Counted from the first letter of the stretch, positions 34,896-46,969 are shown. The stretch is 64,000 bases of DNA from Acetobacteraceae bacterium (GCA_021732665.1 JAKFUL010000002.1:25273-89272), one strand, 5' to 3'. The notes: generated from the sequence alone by a model not told the origin. Numbers and translations are program-made.

Positions 34896-36563
34896 TCAGG
34901 CGGTGGTCAGCGCCGCCGCCAAGTCGTGGCTGCGCTCGACCGAGCGGCGCTCGGCATGGATGCGGCTGATCAGCAGGAAGGCACGCTCGCCGCTGCCCAG
35001 CAGGGCCAGGATGGCGCCGCGCTCGGCCGAAGGTGTTGCGGCACCCAGCGCCAGGGTGTTGGCGCGCAGCTGCTCGATGCCTGAGACATGCTCCTGCGCA
35101 TCCGCCATGCCGGCGGTGGCGGCGGCGGGTTCGGCCTTCATCAGCCCGGCCATCGTCTCGCGCAGCTCGTCGAGCATGCGGTTGAGGATGGCCTGGCCCT
35201 CGGCGCCGAATTCATCGCGCTCGATGCGTCGGGTGATCTGGTGCAGCGTCTCACCGAGGCTTGCGGAGAAATCCGCCTCCTCGATCAGGCTGGCCAGCAG
35301 GTCGGCGCTCTTCTCGCTCTGCCCGGGCTGGAAGAGCGAGGCGGTGTAGGCGCGGATCTCGCGACTGAGGATGTCGGTCGCGGTGAAGTGGTCCTCGGCC
35401 TTCTTCGGCACGCCGGGCTTGCCCTCGGCGATGTCGAGCAGGATGGAGGTGCCCTGCAGGTGGCGGGTCAACTCCTGCTGGATGGTCGGCAGCGCCGCGG
35501 TCAGGTCGGTGCGGTTGTCGGCGTTGAGGTATTTGACCTGGCTGTAATCCTCGATGTCCTCGGCGGCGGTGCGGCCCACGCGCATCAGCACGCGTTCGAA
35601 GACGCCGACGAAGGGGAAGAGGATCAGCACGTTGAAGACGTTGAAGGCGGTCGAGTAGGCGCCCACGGCCACGGGGACCAGCGGGAAGGTCTCGACCCCG
35701 TTCACCACCACGGCGCGGCCGACATCGCCCACGATCAGCGGCACCAGCTGGATCATGTAGGGGAAGAGCGGCAGCATGATCGCCACGCCGATGAAGTTGA
35801 AGGATATGTGCGCATAGGCCGCGCGCTTCGCATTCCGGCTGAGGTTCAGCGAGGCGATAAAGGAGGTGATGGTGGTGCCGAGATCGGCGCCCAGCGAGAA
35901 GGCCAGCGCCGTCTCCCAGCTCAGCACGCCCGCCGCACCCAGGCCCATGACGATGCCGATGGTGGCCGAGGAGGAGTGGATGAGCGCTGTGATGATCGCC
36001 GCCACCGCCACGCAGGTGAGGATGTTCATGTAGCCGTCGGCGCTGAGGCTGCGGATGATCTCCATCACCTCGGGGATGTTGCGCAGCGGGCGCAACCCGC
36101 CGGTCATCAGCGACAGCCCGTAGAAGATCAGCGCGAAGCCCATGCAGGCGAGCGCGATGTTCTTCACCTTGTCGGAATTGGAGAAGACCCAGACGAGGGC
36201 GAAGAACCCGCCCACCAGCAGGCCCAGCGGGCCGAGCGGCAGCGCGATCAGCGCATTGGTCAGCGTGGTGCCGATATTGGCGCCCATGATGACGGCAATC
36301 GCCGGGCGCAGCGCCAGCACGCCGGCATCGACCAGGCCCACGACCATCACGGTCATGGCGGTGGAGGACTGGATGACGCCGGTGATCAGCGTGCCGGCGG
36401 CCAGGCCGGTGATGGGCGTGCCGGCGGCCTTCGCCAGCACTTTCCGCATCTTGCTGACCGACAGCGACTGGATGCCCGTTGTCATGAACTCAAGGCCGAG
36501 CATGAAAATGCCCAGGCCGCCGATCACCGGCACCAGGATGTCCCTGAACCAATCCACTTGCAT
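34896..36563 (-). CDS. Na/Pi cotransporter family protein with PhoU-like tail
   Basis: 555 residues from ATG 36563. Two NptA-type repeats carry the QSSTAMTV (first) and HSSSATIGIVMG (second) motifs, with GANIGTTLTNALIALPLG and GADLGTTITSFIASLNL. After the membrane part (about residue 350) a long helical PhoU-like domain follows (DFSASLGETLHQITRRIERDEFG and SRIHAERRSVERS). The family exchanges phosphate with sodium, often as an exporter in bacteria. It ends in the terminator at 34860. Confidence 0.9.
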   Translation of the reverse strand: MQVDWFRDILVPVIGGLGIFMLGLEFMTTGIQSLSVSKMRKVLAKAAGTPITGLAAGTLITGVIQSSTAMTVMVVGLVDAGVLALRPAIAVIMGANIGTTLTNALIALPLGPLGLLVGGFFALVWVFSNSDKVKNIALACMGFALIFYGLSLMTGGLRPLRNIPEVMEIIRSLSADGYMNILTCVAVAAIITALIHSSSATIGIVMGLGAAGVLSWETALAFSLGADLGTTITSFIASLNLSRNAKRAAYAHISFNFIGVAIMLPLFPYMIQLVPLIVGDVGRAVVVNGVETFPLVPVAVGAYSTAFNVFNVLILFPFVGVFERVLMRVGRTAAEDIEDYSQVKYLNADNRTDLTAALPTIQQELTRHLQGTSILLDIAEGKPGVPKKAEDHFTATDILSREIRAYTASLFQPGQSEKSADLLASLIEEADFSASLGETLHQITRRIERDEFGAEGQAILNRMLDELRETMAGLMKAEPAAATAGMADAQEHVSGIEQLRANTLALGAATPSAERGAILALLGSGERAFLLISRIHAERRSVERSHDLAAALTTA

Positions 36564-36786
36564 GTCGCGTTCCTTGTTGCCTTGCTGGGCGGCGAGCCTG
36601 CGGGCCTGGTCGGACGACCATCCCTTCCAAACCCTGGCCCCAGGCGAATTTGACTGGCTGGGCCAGGGCCAGCAAGCGAGCGAGGGTGACAGACGCGCGA
36701 AGGATTTACGACAACTGATTGGATTCATCCGGTTCCGCCACGGGCGCGCCCCTTTACTCCCGCGCCCAGCCGTTGAACATGGGCGG

Positions 36787-37602
36787 ATGAGCACAGACAC
36801 CCTCACCGTCGGCATTGTTGGCCTGGGCGCCATTGGCATGCATCTGGCGCGCGCGCTGGATGCGGGCGTGCCGGGGCTGAAACTCGCGGCCGTGGCGGTG
36901 CGCGACCGGGAGAAAGCTTTGGCCGGCATGAAGGGTTTCCGCGACCGGCCGCTGATCCTGGACATCGAGAAGCTGCCGCGTGAATGCGACATCATCGTCG
37001 AGGCGGCGCCGGCGGCGATTTTCGAGCGCGCGGCCACCGCCGCCATCGAGGCCGGCTGCATCTTCGTGCCGAGTTCCTGCGGCGCGCTGCTGCCGCGGAT
37101 GCATCTGGTGGAGCGCGCGAAGGAAACCGGCGCGCGGATCATCGTGCCCACCGGCGCCCTGCTGGGGCTGGATGCGGTGCGCGCGGCGGCCGAGGGCCAT
37201 GTCTCGACCGTCACCATCGAGACCCGCAAGCCGCCGGGCGGCCTGGTGGGGGCGCCCTACCTGGAGAAGAACGACATCGATGTCCTGGGGGTCAACGAGG
37301 CCACGATGGTGTTCAAGGGCAATGCCTTCGACGCCGCCCAGGGTTTTCCGGCCAATGTGAATGTCGCCGCCGCCCTGGCCCTGGCCGGCATCGGGCCGGC
37401 GCGCACCATGGTGGAGATCTGGGCCGACCCCGGCGTGACCCGCAACACCCACACCATCCGCGTCGAGGCGGAGGAGGTGCGGCTGACCATGACGATCGAG
37501 AATGTGCCGAGCGTGGAGAACCCGCGCACGGGAAAGATCACGCCGTTGTCGATCCTGGCGTGTCTGCGCGGGCTGACCAGCACGCTGAAGGTGGGCAGCT
37601 AG
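36787..37602 (+). CDS. Aspartate dehydrogenase-like (DUF108 family)
   Basis: 271 residues from ATG 36787. N-terminal Rossmann fold with GIVGLGAIGMHLARAL, then the dehydrogenase domain: ECDIIVEAAP, VPSSCGALL, IIVPTGALLGLDAV, KPPGGL, and ANVNVAAALALAGIGPARTMVEIWADPG. The family forms iminoaspartate from L-aspartate with NAD(P) and feeds NAD synthesis; some members act in the opposite direction. The family's catalytic His is probably that of NTHTIRVEA. It diverges from the Na/Pi gene across 223 bases and converges on katG. Confidence 0.87.
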   Translation: MSTDTLTVGIVGLGAIGMHLARALDAGVPGLKLAAVAVRDREKALAGMKGFRDRPLILDIEKLPRECDIIVEAAPAAIFERAATAAIEAGCIFVPSSCGALLPRMHLVERAKETGARIIVPTGALLGLDAVRAAAEGHVSTVTIETRKPPGGLVGAPYLEKNDIDVLGVNEATMVFKGNAFDAAQGFPANVNVAAALALAGIGPARTMVEIWADPGVTRNTHTIRVEAEEVRLTMTIENVPSVENPRTGKITPLSILACLRGLTSTLKVGS

Positions 37603-37603
37603 A

Positions 37604-37625
37604 CCCGGGCGCTTTCACGCCCGGG
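37604..37625. terminator. Bidirectional hairpin between aspartate dehydrogenase gene and katG
   Basis: CCCGGGCG-CTTTCA-CGCCCGGG is a perfect 8-bp stem placed immediately after the plus-strand stop and 11 bases from the katG stop. It lacks a clear T-run, so it may work with Rho or protect the mRNA ends. Confidence 0.5.
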
Positions 37626-37635
37626 CCGTCCCGCT

Positions 37636-39897
<2,262 letters not shown>

Positions 39898-39996
39898 TCA
39901 TCCCGCCCGCCAGTGCCTCTGGTTCGGGTGATCTTGTGAGGCTAGCGGCATCGCGGGCCGGAAAGGAAGCCCCGCAACGATGCCAGCCGTGTGAAG

Positions 39997-41259
39997 TTAC
40001 GCCCCACCCACCACCACACACACATTCTGCCCGCCGAAACCGAAAGAATTGGACAGGGCAGCGCGCAGGCCCCGGACCGGGCGGGCGGTGTTCGGCACCA
40101 CATCCAGCTCCAGCGCCGGGTCGGTATCGTCCTGGTTGATGGTGGGCGGCAGGGTCTGGTCGCGGATGGCGAGCAGGCAGATCACCGCCTCGATCGCGCC
40201 GGCGGCCGAGAGGGTGTGGCCCAGCATCGACTTGGTGGAGGAGATCGGCGGGCAGGTCGGCCCGAAGACCTGGTGCATGGCCAAGGCCTCCATCTTGTCG
40301 TTCTCGGGCGTGGAGGTGCCATGCGCGTTGACATAGCCGATGGCCGCGGGCGCCAGCCCGGCATCCGCCAGCGCGGCATTCATGGCGCCTGAGATCGCCA
40401 GCCCATCGGGGCTGGAACGGGTGCGATGGAACGTGTCCGCCCGCTCGCCCACGCCACAAATTTCGCCCAGGATGGTGGCGCCGCGGGCCAGGGCATGGGC
40501 GCGGCTTTCCAGCACGATGCCGGCCGCGCCATCGCCCATCACGAAGCCATCACGGGTCAGGCTGAAGGGACGGGAGGCGGCCTCGGGCGGGTCGCCGCGA
40601 GCCGACAGCGCCTGCAACAGCGAGAAGCGGATCAGTGTCTCGGGGGTGAGGGAGCCCTCGGCGCCGCCGGTCAGCACCGCATCGGCCTCACCGCGGCGGA
40701 TCGCCTCGACGGCTAGCTGGATGGCGGAGGCGCCCGAGGCGCAGGCCGTGCTGACGGCCTGCGGCATGCCGGTCGTGCCGAACCGGCGGGCGAGGTCGCG
40801 CAACGGGGCCACCACCTGCTGCTGGCGATGCACCTCGGGCATCTCCGCCATGGCCTCGGCCAGGGAACGGTGGGTGGGGGCGGCGGCCCGCTCCAGCGCC
40901 TGCTGGCGCAGCGGCCATTCCACCTCGAAGGGCGGCACGCCCAGGCTCAGCGGGCCGGGGAAGGGGTGCGGCAGGCCGGACTGCGCCACCGCCTCGGCCA
41001 GCGCCAGGCCGGCCAGTTCGGTGACGCGCGCGCCGGCGGAAAGCGGGCGGCCCGGCGCATCGCCGGGCAGGTCGATGCAGCCGCCGATCCGGCTGCGCAT
41101 GGCCGAGGCATCGAAGCGGGTGATGGCGCGGATGCCCGAGCGGCCGGCGCGCAGGCCGGCCCAGGACGTCGCGGCATCCATCCCCAGCGCGGTCACCATG
41201 CCGATTCCGGTGACGACGATGCGCGGGCGACCTGCATGGTCCAGCATGGGGTCGTTCAC
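39997..41259 (-). CDS. Beta-ketoacyl-ACP synthase, FabF1XL-like
   Basis: 420 residues. The catalytic triad of KAS II enzymes is complete: Cys173 in STACASGASA, His313 in NAHGTSTPEND and His348 in STKSMLGHTLSAAG, which also holds Lys343. It elongates acyl-ACP by malonyl-ACP condensation. Four-base overlap with the upstream ketosynthase-like gene and order acpXL-fabZ-KS-KS equal the rhizobial acpXL-fabZXL-fabF2XL-fabF1XL operon that builds the very-long-chain (C28) acyl group of lipid A (established knowledge), so it is probably the active elongating synthase. Confidence 0.87.
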   Translation of the reverse strand: MNDPMLDHAGRPRIVVTGIGMVTALGMDAATSWAGLRAGRSGIRAITRFDASAMRSRIGGCIDLPGDAPGRPLSAGARVTELAGLALAEAVAQSGLPHPFPGPLSLGVPPFEVEWPLRQQALERAAAPTHRSLAEAMAEMPEVHRQQQVVAPLRDLARRFGTTGMPQAVSTACASGASAIQLAVEAIRRGEADAVLTGGAEGSLTPETLIRFSLLQALSARGDPPEAASRPFSLTRDGFVMGDGAAGIVLESRAHALARGATILGEICGVGERADTFHRTRSSPDGLAISGAMNAALADAGLAPAAIGYVNAHGTSTPENDKMEALAMHQVFGPTCPPISSTKSMLGHTLSAAGAIEAVICLLAIRDQTLPPTINQDDTDPALELDVVPNTARPVRGLRAALSNSFGFGGQNVCVVVGGA

Positions 41260-42284
41260 GGCGCGGCCTCCAGAATGGCGGAAAACTCAGCCATGCCATG
41301 GCCGAAGCCCTGCACCGAGAGCCGCCCGCCCCCGGCCGCCACACGGGCGGCGGCGACGGCCACGCCCACGGGGAAGGCGGCTTCCAGCCCGGCGCCCAGG
41401 CCATCGCCCAATGCCTCGGCGCCATCGAGCCCCGGGCCGGCATGCGGCGCCAGCGACAGGCTGGGGCCAGGGGGGGTTATGGCGGCCAGCCGCGCGGCGC
41501 GCGCAGCCGGCTCGCCCGCATCCACCCGCACATCGCGCAGCACGGCCAGAACGGCGACGCCACGGGCGCGGGCGTGCTCCAGGCTTTCCAGCACCACGAA
41601 TCCGGCCTGGGTGCCCAGGATCATGCCCGGGCGTTCGGCGGTGGGCGCAAAGCCGCCGCGATGCAGCGCGCGACCGAAAATCTGCATGGTGTCCCAGCGG
41701 CCGGCCACCGAGGCGCCGCCCACCAGCACCATGGCGGCGGTGCCCGCGGCCACGCGTGCCGCGGCCACGCGCACCGCCTCTGCCCCCGCACCCTCCTCGC
41801 CCATCAGCGTGCGCGATGAGCCGGAGACGCCATGGACGATCGAGATGGAGCCGGCCAGCAGATTGGGCAGCTGCGCCAGGAACAAGGTGGGGCGCAGCCC
41901 ATCGGCCAGCCTGCGGTGCAGCCAGGCCTCGCGCCGATCGGGCGCGATGGTCGGGAGTTCGGCCAGGATCGCCTCGTCCAGCGCGTAATCGCGCTCACCC
42001 CCGCCGGCGGCGACGACGAGGTGCATGCCCTGGACCCGCGCGAGCGCGTCGGCATCGGCAAGCGCCAGTCCGGCGGCATAGGTGCCCAGGCGCTGCCAGG
42101 GTTCCATCTGCCGCCATTCCCGGCGCGGAATGGACGGCGCCATGTCGAGCACCGGCATGGGGTGGATGGGGAAGGGGGCGAAGCTCTCGCTGTCCACAAT
42201 CGGCTGGCCGGCGGAAAGATGCGGCCCCCGGCCCACACCCTGGCTGGAGACCAGCCCCACGCCGGTGACGCAGACGGTGTTCAC
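41256..42284 (-). CDS. Inactive ketosynthase paralogue, FabF2XL-like
   Basis: 342 residues, about 70 shorter than its neighbour. The ketosynthase fold is visible (VCVTGVGLVSSQGVG, AAMVLVGGASVAGRWD, MILGTQAGFVVLES), but the nucleophile elbow reads VHGVSGSSRT, so the catalytic Cys is replaced by Val near residue 153, and the two His motifs are absent. It therefore cannot condense on its own and most likely forms a heterodimer with the synthase encoded next, like chain-length factors. It overlaps both neighbours by four bases, so all four genes are coupled. Confidence 0.8.
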   Translation of the reverse strand: MNTVCVTGVGLVSSQGVGRGPHLSAGQPIVDSESFAPFPIHPMPVLDMAPSIPRREWRQMEPWQRLGTYAAGLALADADALARVQGMHLVVAAGGGERDYALDEAILAELPTIAPDRREAWLHRRLADGLRPTLFLAQLPNLLAGSISIVHGVSGSSRTLMGEEGAGAEAVRVAAARVAAGTAAMVLVGGASVAGRWDTMQIFGRALHRGGFAPTAERPGMILGTQAGFVVLESLEHARARGVAVLAVLRDVRVDAGEPAARAARLAAITPPGPSLSLAPHAGPGLDGAEALGDGLGAGLEAAFPVGVAVAAARVAAGGGRLSVQGFGHGMAEFSAILEAAP

Positions 42285-42730
42285 GCCGGCAGCCCGAGTT
42301 CGGTGCCGCGGCCGCGGACCAGGGCGGCCAGCTCGGCATTGGGGAAGGGCAGGATGCGCAGGGTGTACTCGGCCTCGGCCGCCATCTGCCCGTCGCTGTC
42401 GATGCGCCCGCTCAGCACGGCATAGCCCGAGCCGTCATGGGTCAGCTTCGCCCCCACCCGGATCAGCGCGCCGGGCTTGAGCATGCCGCGCAGCTTGGCC
42501 TGCCCCACCTTGGCCAGCAGCGGCATGCGGGCAAAACCCTGCCGCGCCAGCATCAGCCAGCCGCCGGCCTGGGCCATGCACTCGATCATCAGCACGCCGG
42601 GCAGCAGGGGCATGCCCGGGAAATGGCCATCGAAGACCGGGCTCGCCTCCGGCAGGGTGGCCTCGGCCTCCAGGCTTTCCGCATCATGCGCCGTGATGCG
42701 GTCGAGCATGCTGAAGTATTCGAGTTTCAA
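42281..42730 (-). CDS. 3-hydroxyacyl-ACP dehydratase, FabZ-type
   Basis: 149 residues, hotdog fold. The catalytic His36 lies in [22 protein letters not shown], and Glu50 fits the active-site acid on the central helix, as in FabZ (HFPGRPVMPGVL). It dehydrates 3-hydroxyacyl-ACP during elongation. It overlaps the ACP gene by four bases and the ketosynthase paralogue by four. In the AcpXL context it is the FabZXL counterpart. Confidence 0.87.
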   Translation of the reverse strand: MKLEYFSMLDRITAHDAESLEAEATLPEASPVFDGHFPGMPLLPGVLMIECMAQAGGWLMLARQGFARMPLLAKVGQAKLRGMLKPGALIRVGAKLTHDGSGYAVLSGRIDSDGQMAAEAEYTLRILPFPNAELAALVRGRGTELGLPA

Positions 42731-43020
42731 GCGTTTTTGGCCTGCACCAGCTCATCGATGCGCTCGGCCAACGGGCCGAGGATGAAGAATTTTTCCGCCG
42801 GGGCTTTGCCGGCATTGACCTGCTCGGTCCAGTCCTCGACCGGCACCTTGATGCCGAATTCCTTGTCGATGGCGAAGACGATGTCGAGGAAGTCGAGGCT
42901 GTCGATGCCCAGGTCGTTGATCACATGCGCGGTGGGGGTGATCTTGGCGGGATCGACATTCGCGGTGTCGGCGATGATGGCGGCGATCCGCTCGAAGGTG
43001 GAGCGATCAGGGCTGGACAT
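42727..43020 (-). CDS. acpXL: Acyl carrier protein AcpXL
   Basis: 97 residues; ordinary AcpP has about 78. The phosphopantetheine Ser41 is in [22 protein letters not shown]. The wording [17 protein letters not shown], the [13 protein letters not shown] lead and the extended C-terminus with [15 protein letters not shown] match rhizobial AcpXL closely, not general AcpP. It carries very-long-chain acyl groups. It is the first gene of its operon, with a 151-base upstream gap shared with the SnoaL-like gene. Confidence 0.88.
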   Translation of the reverse strand: MSSPDRSTFERIAAIIADTANVDPAKITPTAHVINDLGIDSLDFLDIVFAIDKEFGIKVPVEDWTEQVNAGKAPAEKFFILGPLAERIDELVQAKNA

Positions 43021-43171
43021 TCTGTGACTCCGGAAAAGGCGCTTTGCGCCGCCGGTGTGGCGCGGCCTGACACGCTTGTCCAGTTGAAGCAGGACATAGC
43101 CGTCACGCCATATTCACCCGGCGGCGCGGAAGGCCGTGGATAAATTGCCGCTCATTGAGGAGACCTTGCCC

Positions 43172-43537
43172 ATGACAACCCACGAGCTGGCCAAAGCCTT
43201 TACCCTGCTGCTCGCTGAAGGCCGCACCCAGGAAGCCTGTCAGACCTATTGGGCCGAGGATGTGGTGGCGCTGGAAGACATGCCCGGCCCGATGGCACGG
43301 CTGCAGGGAGCCGCCGCCATCGCCGAGAAAGCGGCGTGGTGGGTGTCCAACCACGAGGTCCATGGCACCCGCGTCGATGGCCCCTGGGTGCATGGCAGCC
43401 AGTTCGCCATCCGCTTCACCTTCGACCTGACACCCAAAGGCGGCGTCCGCACCAGCATGGACGAGATCGGCCTTTACACCGTGGTCGATGGCAAGATTTC
43501 CGAGGAGCGGTTCTTCTACGCCACCCCTAACGGCTGA
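43172..43537 (+). CDS. SnoaL-like / NTF2-fold protein
   Basis: 121 residues from ATG 43172 with GAGGAGA upstream. A single cone-shaped NTF2-like domain: helices in the first 50 residues (LAKAFTLLLAEGRTQEACQ), then strands VHGTRVDGPWVHGSQFAIRFTFDL and DEIGLYTVVDGKISEERFFYA. These small proteins act as cyclases, isomerases or binding modules; no catalytic residue can be assigned. Its 3' end overlaps the binding-protein gene by 11 bases in convergent orientation. Confidence 0.75.
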   Translation: MTTHELAKAFTLLLAEGRTQEACQTYWAEDVVALEDMPGPMARLQGAAAIAEKAAWWVSNHEVHGTRVDGPWVHGSQFAIRFTFDLTPKGGVRTSMDEIGLYTVVDGKISEERFFYATPNG

Positions 43538-44345
43538 CGATGGGCGAAAGCCCGGCGCGTTCGGCGGCGGCGGCCAGCCTGCCATCGGCCCGCACCGCAT
43601 CGAGAAAGGCGTTCACCTCGGCCAGCCAGGCGGCGTCGCCCGGGGCCATGGCGAAGCCGTAGCTGGTCTCGCCGAAAGGCCCGGGCGGATCGATGATCCG
43701 CATCCAGTCATGCATCACCATCATGCGCCTGGTATAGGGGTAGTCCGACATGAAGACGTCGGCGCGGCCGGATTGCAGCTCGGCCTCGCGCGAGTTGGGC
43801 GGCCGCACCACCAGCATCTCGGCCTGGCGCAGGGTCTGGCGCATCAGCGGCTCCATCAGCGTGCCGGCGGCCACGGCCACGACATTGCCGGGCTGGTCGA
43901 TATCGTCCCATCGGGCGATACTGCCGCCATCGCGCCGGGTGACGGCGTAGACCCGGCTGATCAGATAGGGCTGCGAAAAGGCGATGCGCGCCGCCCGCGC
44001 CGGCGTGATGCCCACGCCGAACATCGCGATGTCGCAATCGCGGCGTTCCAGCCGGCCGATGAATTCGGCGAAATTGGTGTCGATGAACTCCACCCGCCGC
44101 CCCAGCCTTTCGGCCAGCATGCGGGCGAGGTCGATGTCGATGCCCTCAAGCTGGCCATTGCGGGGGTTGCGGAAGCTGATCGAGTAGTAGTCAGGCCAAA
44201 TACACACGCGTAGCGTGCTTCGTGCCTGGATTTCCGCCAAAGTGGTTGTATGTGGAGGAAGTGGCTGTGCGGCGGCCATTCCCGCAAACCCGCAGAACAG
44301 GCATAGGCTCGCCGCAAGCAGCCGCCGGATGCGCGAAAGGACCAT
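43527..44345 (-). CDS. Transporter substrate-binding domain protein (family 3, amino-acid type)
   Basis: 272 residues from ATG 44345, just past the divergent kinase start. Signal peptide [22 protein letters not shown]. The mature domain has [40 protein letters not shown] and [25 protein letters not shown] (positions about 45-130), plus [11 protein letters not shown]. It is periplasmic and binds a small polar ligand. With no permease nearby it may be a sensory partner of the hybrid kinase encoded divergently, one of several orphan binding proteins in the window. Confidence 0.8.
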   Translation of the reverse strand: MVLSRIRRLLAASLCLFCGFAGMAAAQPLPPHTTTLAEIQARSTLRVCIWPDYYSISFRNPRNGQLEGIDIDLARMLAERLGRRVEFIDTNFAEFIGRLERRDCDIAMFGVGITPARAARIAFSQPYLISRVYAVTRRDGGSIARWDDIDQPGNVVAVAAGTLMEPLMRQTLRQAEMLVVRPPNSREAELQSGRADVFMSDYPYTRRMMVMHDWMRIIDPPGPFGETSYGFAMAPGDAAWLAEVNAFLDAVRADGRLAAAAERAGLSPIVSR

Positions 44346-46962
44346 GGCCGAAACCCCAACCCCAGCAGCATCCGACGCCTGGGTCGCGCCGGTGGCGGCA
44401 CCACCGGCGGCGGCCGCGCCTGGGCCGCGGCGCGCCGCCGCGCGCGCGCCGCGGCCCAGGCGTCGGATGCTGGTGGCGCGGTTGCTGGTCGGCGTCACGG
44501 TCGGCCTCGTCATCGCGGTGATGGCGGTAGCCTACGCCACAATCTCCGACCGGCGTGAAGCCCGCGCCCGCGCGGAATCCGCCCGGCTCACCCAGGCCCT
44601 GGCAAGCGGCATGGCCGACCAGGTGTCGCGGGCCATCGACACGGTGGGGGTGGTGCTGAGCGATATTCGCGGCCGCGCCGCGGCGGGCGATGCGGTGCTG
44701 CTCTCGCCCGAGACGGCCAGCCTGGCGCGCGACATGCCGCAGCTGCGCGCGGTGCTGGTGCTGGACATCGAGGGCCGGGTGATCGCCGCCACCGCGCCGG
44801 GCCTGCTGGGGGCGGAATTCGGCCGGCGCGGCTGGTTCCAGGGCCTGCCGCGGGCGACGTCGCAGGGCGGCATGCTGCGGCTGCTGGCGCCCCAGCCCGG
44901 CCGGCTGCTGGAGCTGGAACCCGCCCAGGCCGCGCTGCCCTGGCGGCGCTGGACCATTCCCCTGGCCCTGCCGCTGCCCGCTCCGCCAGCGCGGGCGGAC
45001 GGCATGCCGCGCCCGGCGGTGGCGCTGGCGCTGCTCAATCCGGAATACCTCACCGCCATCGCCGCCCGCCCGGCCGAGGCCTTCGGCGTCGGCGTGCGGT
45101 TCCATGATTTCGACGGCAGGCTGCTGGCCCTGGCCGATGGCGGCGCCGAGGGCATCGGCCGGATGCAGCCCGGCCATTGGATCTTCCGCGATTTCCTGCC
45201 GCGGCAGGAGATCGGCTCGGCCGAACTGGCGGGCGGCGGTCAATCGATGGGCCAGGCCAGCTTCGCCGTCAGCCGCCAAGGCTCGGTGGTGGTGGAGGTG
45301 AGCCAGGCCTCCGCCCAGGTGCTGGAGACGGTGCGCGAGCAGGACCGCATCTTCCTCGCCTCCTCGGCCAGCGTCACCATCATCGCGGCCGCGGCGCTGC
45401 TGCTGCTGCTGCGCCAGGGCAGCCGGCTTGCCGCCAGCGAGGCCCGCGCGCGCGAGGCGTCACGCGTCAAGGAGGAATTCCTGGCGGCGATGAGCCATGA
45501 GATCCGCACGCCGATGAACGGCGTGATCGGCCTGACCCGCCTGCTGCTGGAAACCCGGCTCAGCCATGTCCAGCGGCAATATGCCCAGACCATCCAGGGC
45601 TCGGCCGACCACCTGATGGTGGTGCTGAACGATATCCTCGATTTCTCCCGGCTTGAGGCGCATGACATCGTCCCCGAGGAGGCGCGCTATTCGCCCGAGC
45701 GCCAGCTTGCCGCGATCATCGAGCTGTTCGCGCCGCGCGCGGCCGAGAAGGGGGTGGAGCTGGTGGGCGACATCGCCCCGGGCTGCCCGCGGCATGTGAT
45801 GGGCGACCCGGCGCGGTTCCGGCAGATCATCTTCAACCTGGTCGGCAACGCGGTGAAATTCACCCATGCCGGCTGGGTGCGTGTGGCGCTCTCGGCGGTG
45901 CCGGAGGGCGGCGGCTGGCGGCTGTGCTGCTCGGTCAGCGACACCGGCATCGGGCTGGAACCGGCGATGATCCCCACGCTCTTCGAGCGTTTCACCCAGG
46001 CCGATGCCTCGACCAGCCGGCGCTATGGCGGCACCGGGCTGGGGCTTGCGATCTCGCGCCGGCTGGCGGTGCTGCTGGGCGGCGATGTCTCGGCCGAGCC
46101 GCGAGCCGGCGGCGGCAGCGTGTTCCGCTGCGAGGTGCGGGTGCGGCGCCCGGCGCTGGAGGAGCCGCCGCCGCCCATGCCGCCGGCCGGAAACCGCTTG
46201 CTGGTGGCCGAGATGATGCCGGTTGGCCGCGAGGTGCTTTGCCGGCAGCTGCGCCAGCTCGGCCAGCAGCCGGAGGAGGCGTCCGACAGCAATGCGGTGC
46301 TGGCGATGCTCGACCAGGGCTTCGATGGGCTGATCATCGACGCCGCGATCGGCCCGCTCGATGCCATCGCCCTGGCCCGCACCATCCGCGAACGCCCGAC
46401 CCCGTCGCCGCGCATCATCCTGCTGGGGGTGGGCGAGGGGGCGGAGGGGCCCCCGCCCTTCGGGCTGTTCGACGCCATGCTGCTCAAGCCCGTGCTGCCC
46501 GAGCGGCTGCGCGAGGCGCTGCTGCATGCCAGCCGACCGCGGCCGGAGCGCGGGGCGGCGCAGCCCGCGCCGGCCGAAACGCGGCCCGGCGCGGCCCTGA
46601 AACTGCTGGTGGTGGAGGACAATCCGGTCAACCAGTTCGTCCTGGCGCGGATGCTGGAGCAGGCCGGCATCGAGGCCATCATGGCCGCCAATGGCGAGGA
46701 GGCGCTGGCCCGCGCCGCCGAGGCCCGCTTCGACGCCATCCTGATGGATGTGCAGATGCCGGTGATGGACGGCCTGGCCGCCACAAGGGCGCTGCGTGAC
46801 GGCCAGGGGCTCAATGGCGCCACCCGGATCATCGGACTGACCGCCGCGGTCGGGCCGTCCTTCGAGCGGCAATGCCGGGATGCGGGGATGGATGACTACC
46901 TGTCCAAGCCGGTGGACAAGGGGCTTCTGCTGCGAGCCCTGGGCATGAACGCCCGGGGGTGA
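44344..46962 (+). CDS. Hybrid sensor histidine kinase with two receiver domains
   Basis: 872 residues from ATG 44344; ATG 44467 (residue 42) is an alternative that would remove an Ala/Pro/Arg-rich lead. Membrane helices at about 43-66 and 336-360 flank a periplasmic sensor of double-Cache type. The HisKA His385 is in [14 protein letters not shown], then HATPase with [12 protein letters not shown] and [11 protein letters not shown] and [13 protein letters not shown]. The first receiver (about 615-735) lacks the acidic pair (LLVAEMM) and looks degenerate; the second (from 752) is complete with VVEDNP and phospho-acceptor Asp802 in ILMDVQMP, and YLSKPV. It senses an unknown periplasmic signal and has no regulator gene beside it. 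Confidence 0.9.
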   Translation: MAETPTPAASDAWVAPVAAPPAAAAPGPRRAAARAPRPRRRMLVARLLVGVTVGLVIAVMAVAYATISDRREARARAESARLTQALASGMADQVSRAIDTVGVVLSDIRGRAAAGDAVLLSPETASLARDMPQLRAVLVLDIEGRVIAATAPGLLGAEFGRRGWFQGLPRATSQGGMLRLLAPQPGRLLELEPAQAALPWRRWTIPLALPLPAPPARADGMPRPAVALALLNPEYLTAIAARPAEAFGVGVRFHDFDGRLLALADGGAEGIGRMQPGHWIFRDFLPRQEIGSAELAGGGQSMGQASFAVSRQGSVVVEVSQASAQVLETVREQDRIFLASSASVTIIAAAALLLLLRQGSRLAASEARAREASRVKEEFLAAMSHEIRTPMNGVIGLTRLLLETRLSHVQRQYAQTIQGSADHLMVVLNDILDFSRLEAHDIVPEEARYSPERQLAAIIELFAPRAAEKGVELVGDIAPGCPRHVMGDPARFRQIIFNLVGNAVKFTHAGWVRVALSAVPEGGGWRLCCSVSDTGIGLEPAMIPTLFERFTQADASTSRRYGGTGLGLAISRRLAVLLGGDVSAEPRAGGGSVFRCEVRVRRPALEEPPPPMPPAGNRLLVAEMMPVGREVLCRQLRQLGQQPEEASDSNAVLAMLDQGFDGLIIDAAIGPLDAIALARTIRERPTPSPRIILLGVGEGAEGPPPFGLFDAMLLKPVLPERLREALLHASRPRPERGAAQPAPAETRPGAALKLLVVEDNPVNQFVLARMLEQAGIEAIMAANGEEALARAAEARFDAILMDVQMPVMDGLAATRALRDGQGLNGATRIIGLTAAVGPSFERQCRDAGMDDYLSKPVDKGLLLRALGMNARG
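44368..44470 (+). repeat. Competing inverted repeats in the start region of the hybrid kinase
   Basis: Two left arms share one right arm. 44368-44387 pairs with 44451-44470 over 20 bases with one mismatch; 44418-44434 pairs perfectly with 44445-44461 over 17 bases with a 10-base loop. All arms contain GCCTGGG. The right arm of the longer pair includes the alternative start ATG 44467. Such a switch could control translation of the kinase, or the region could simply reflect repetitive Ala/Arg coding. Confidence 0.6.
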
Positions 46963-46969
46963 AGCGGCG

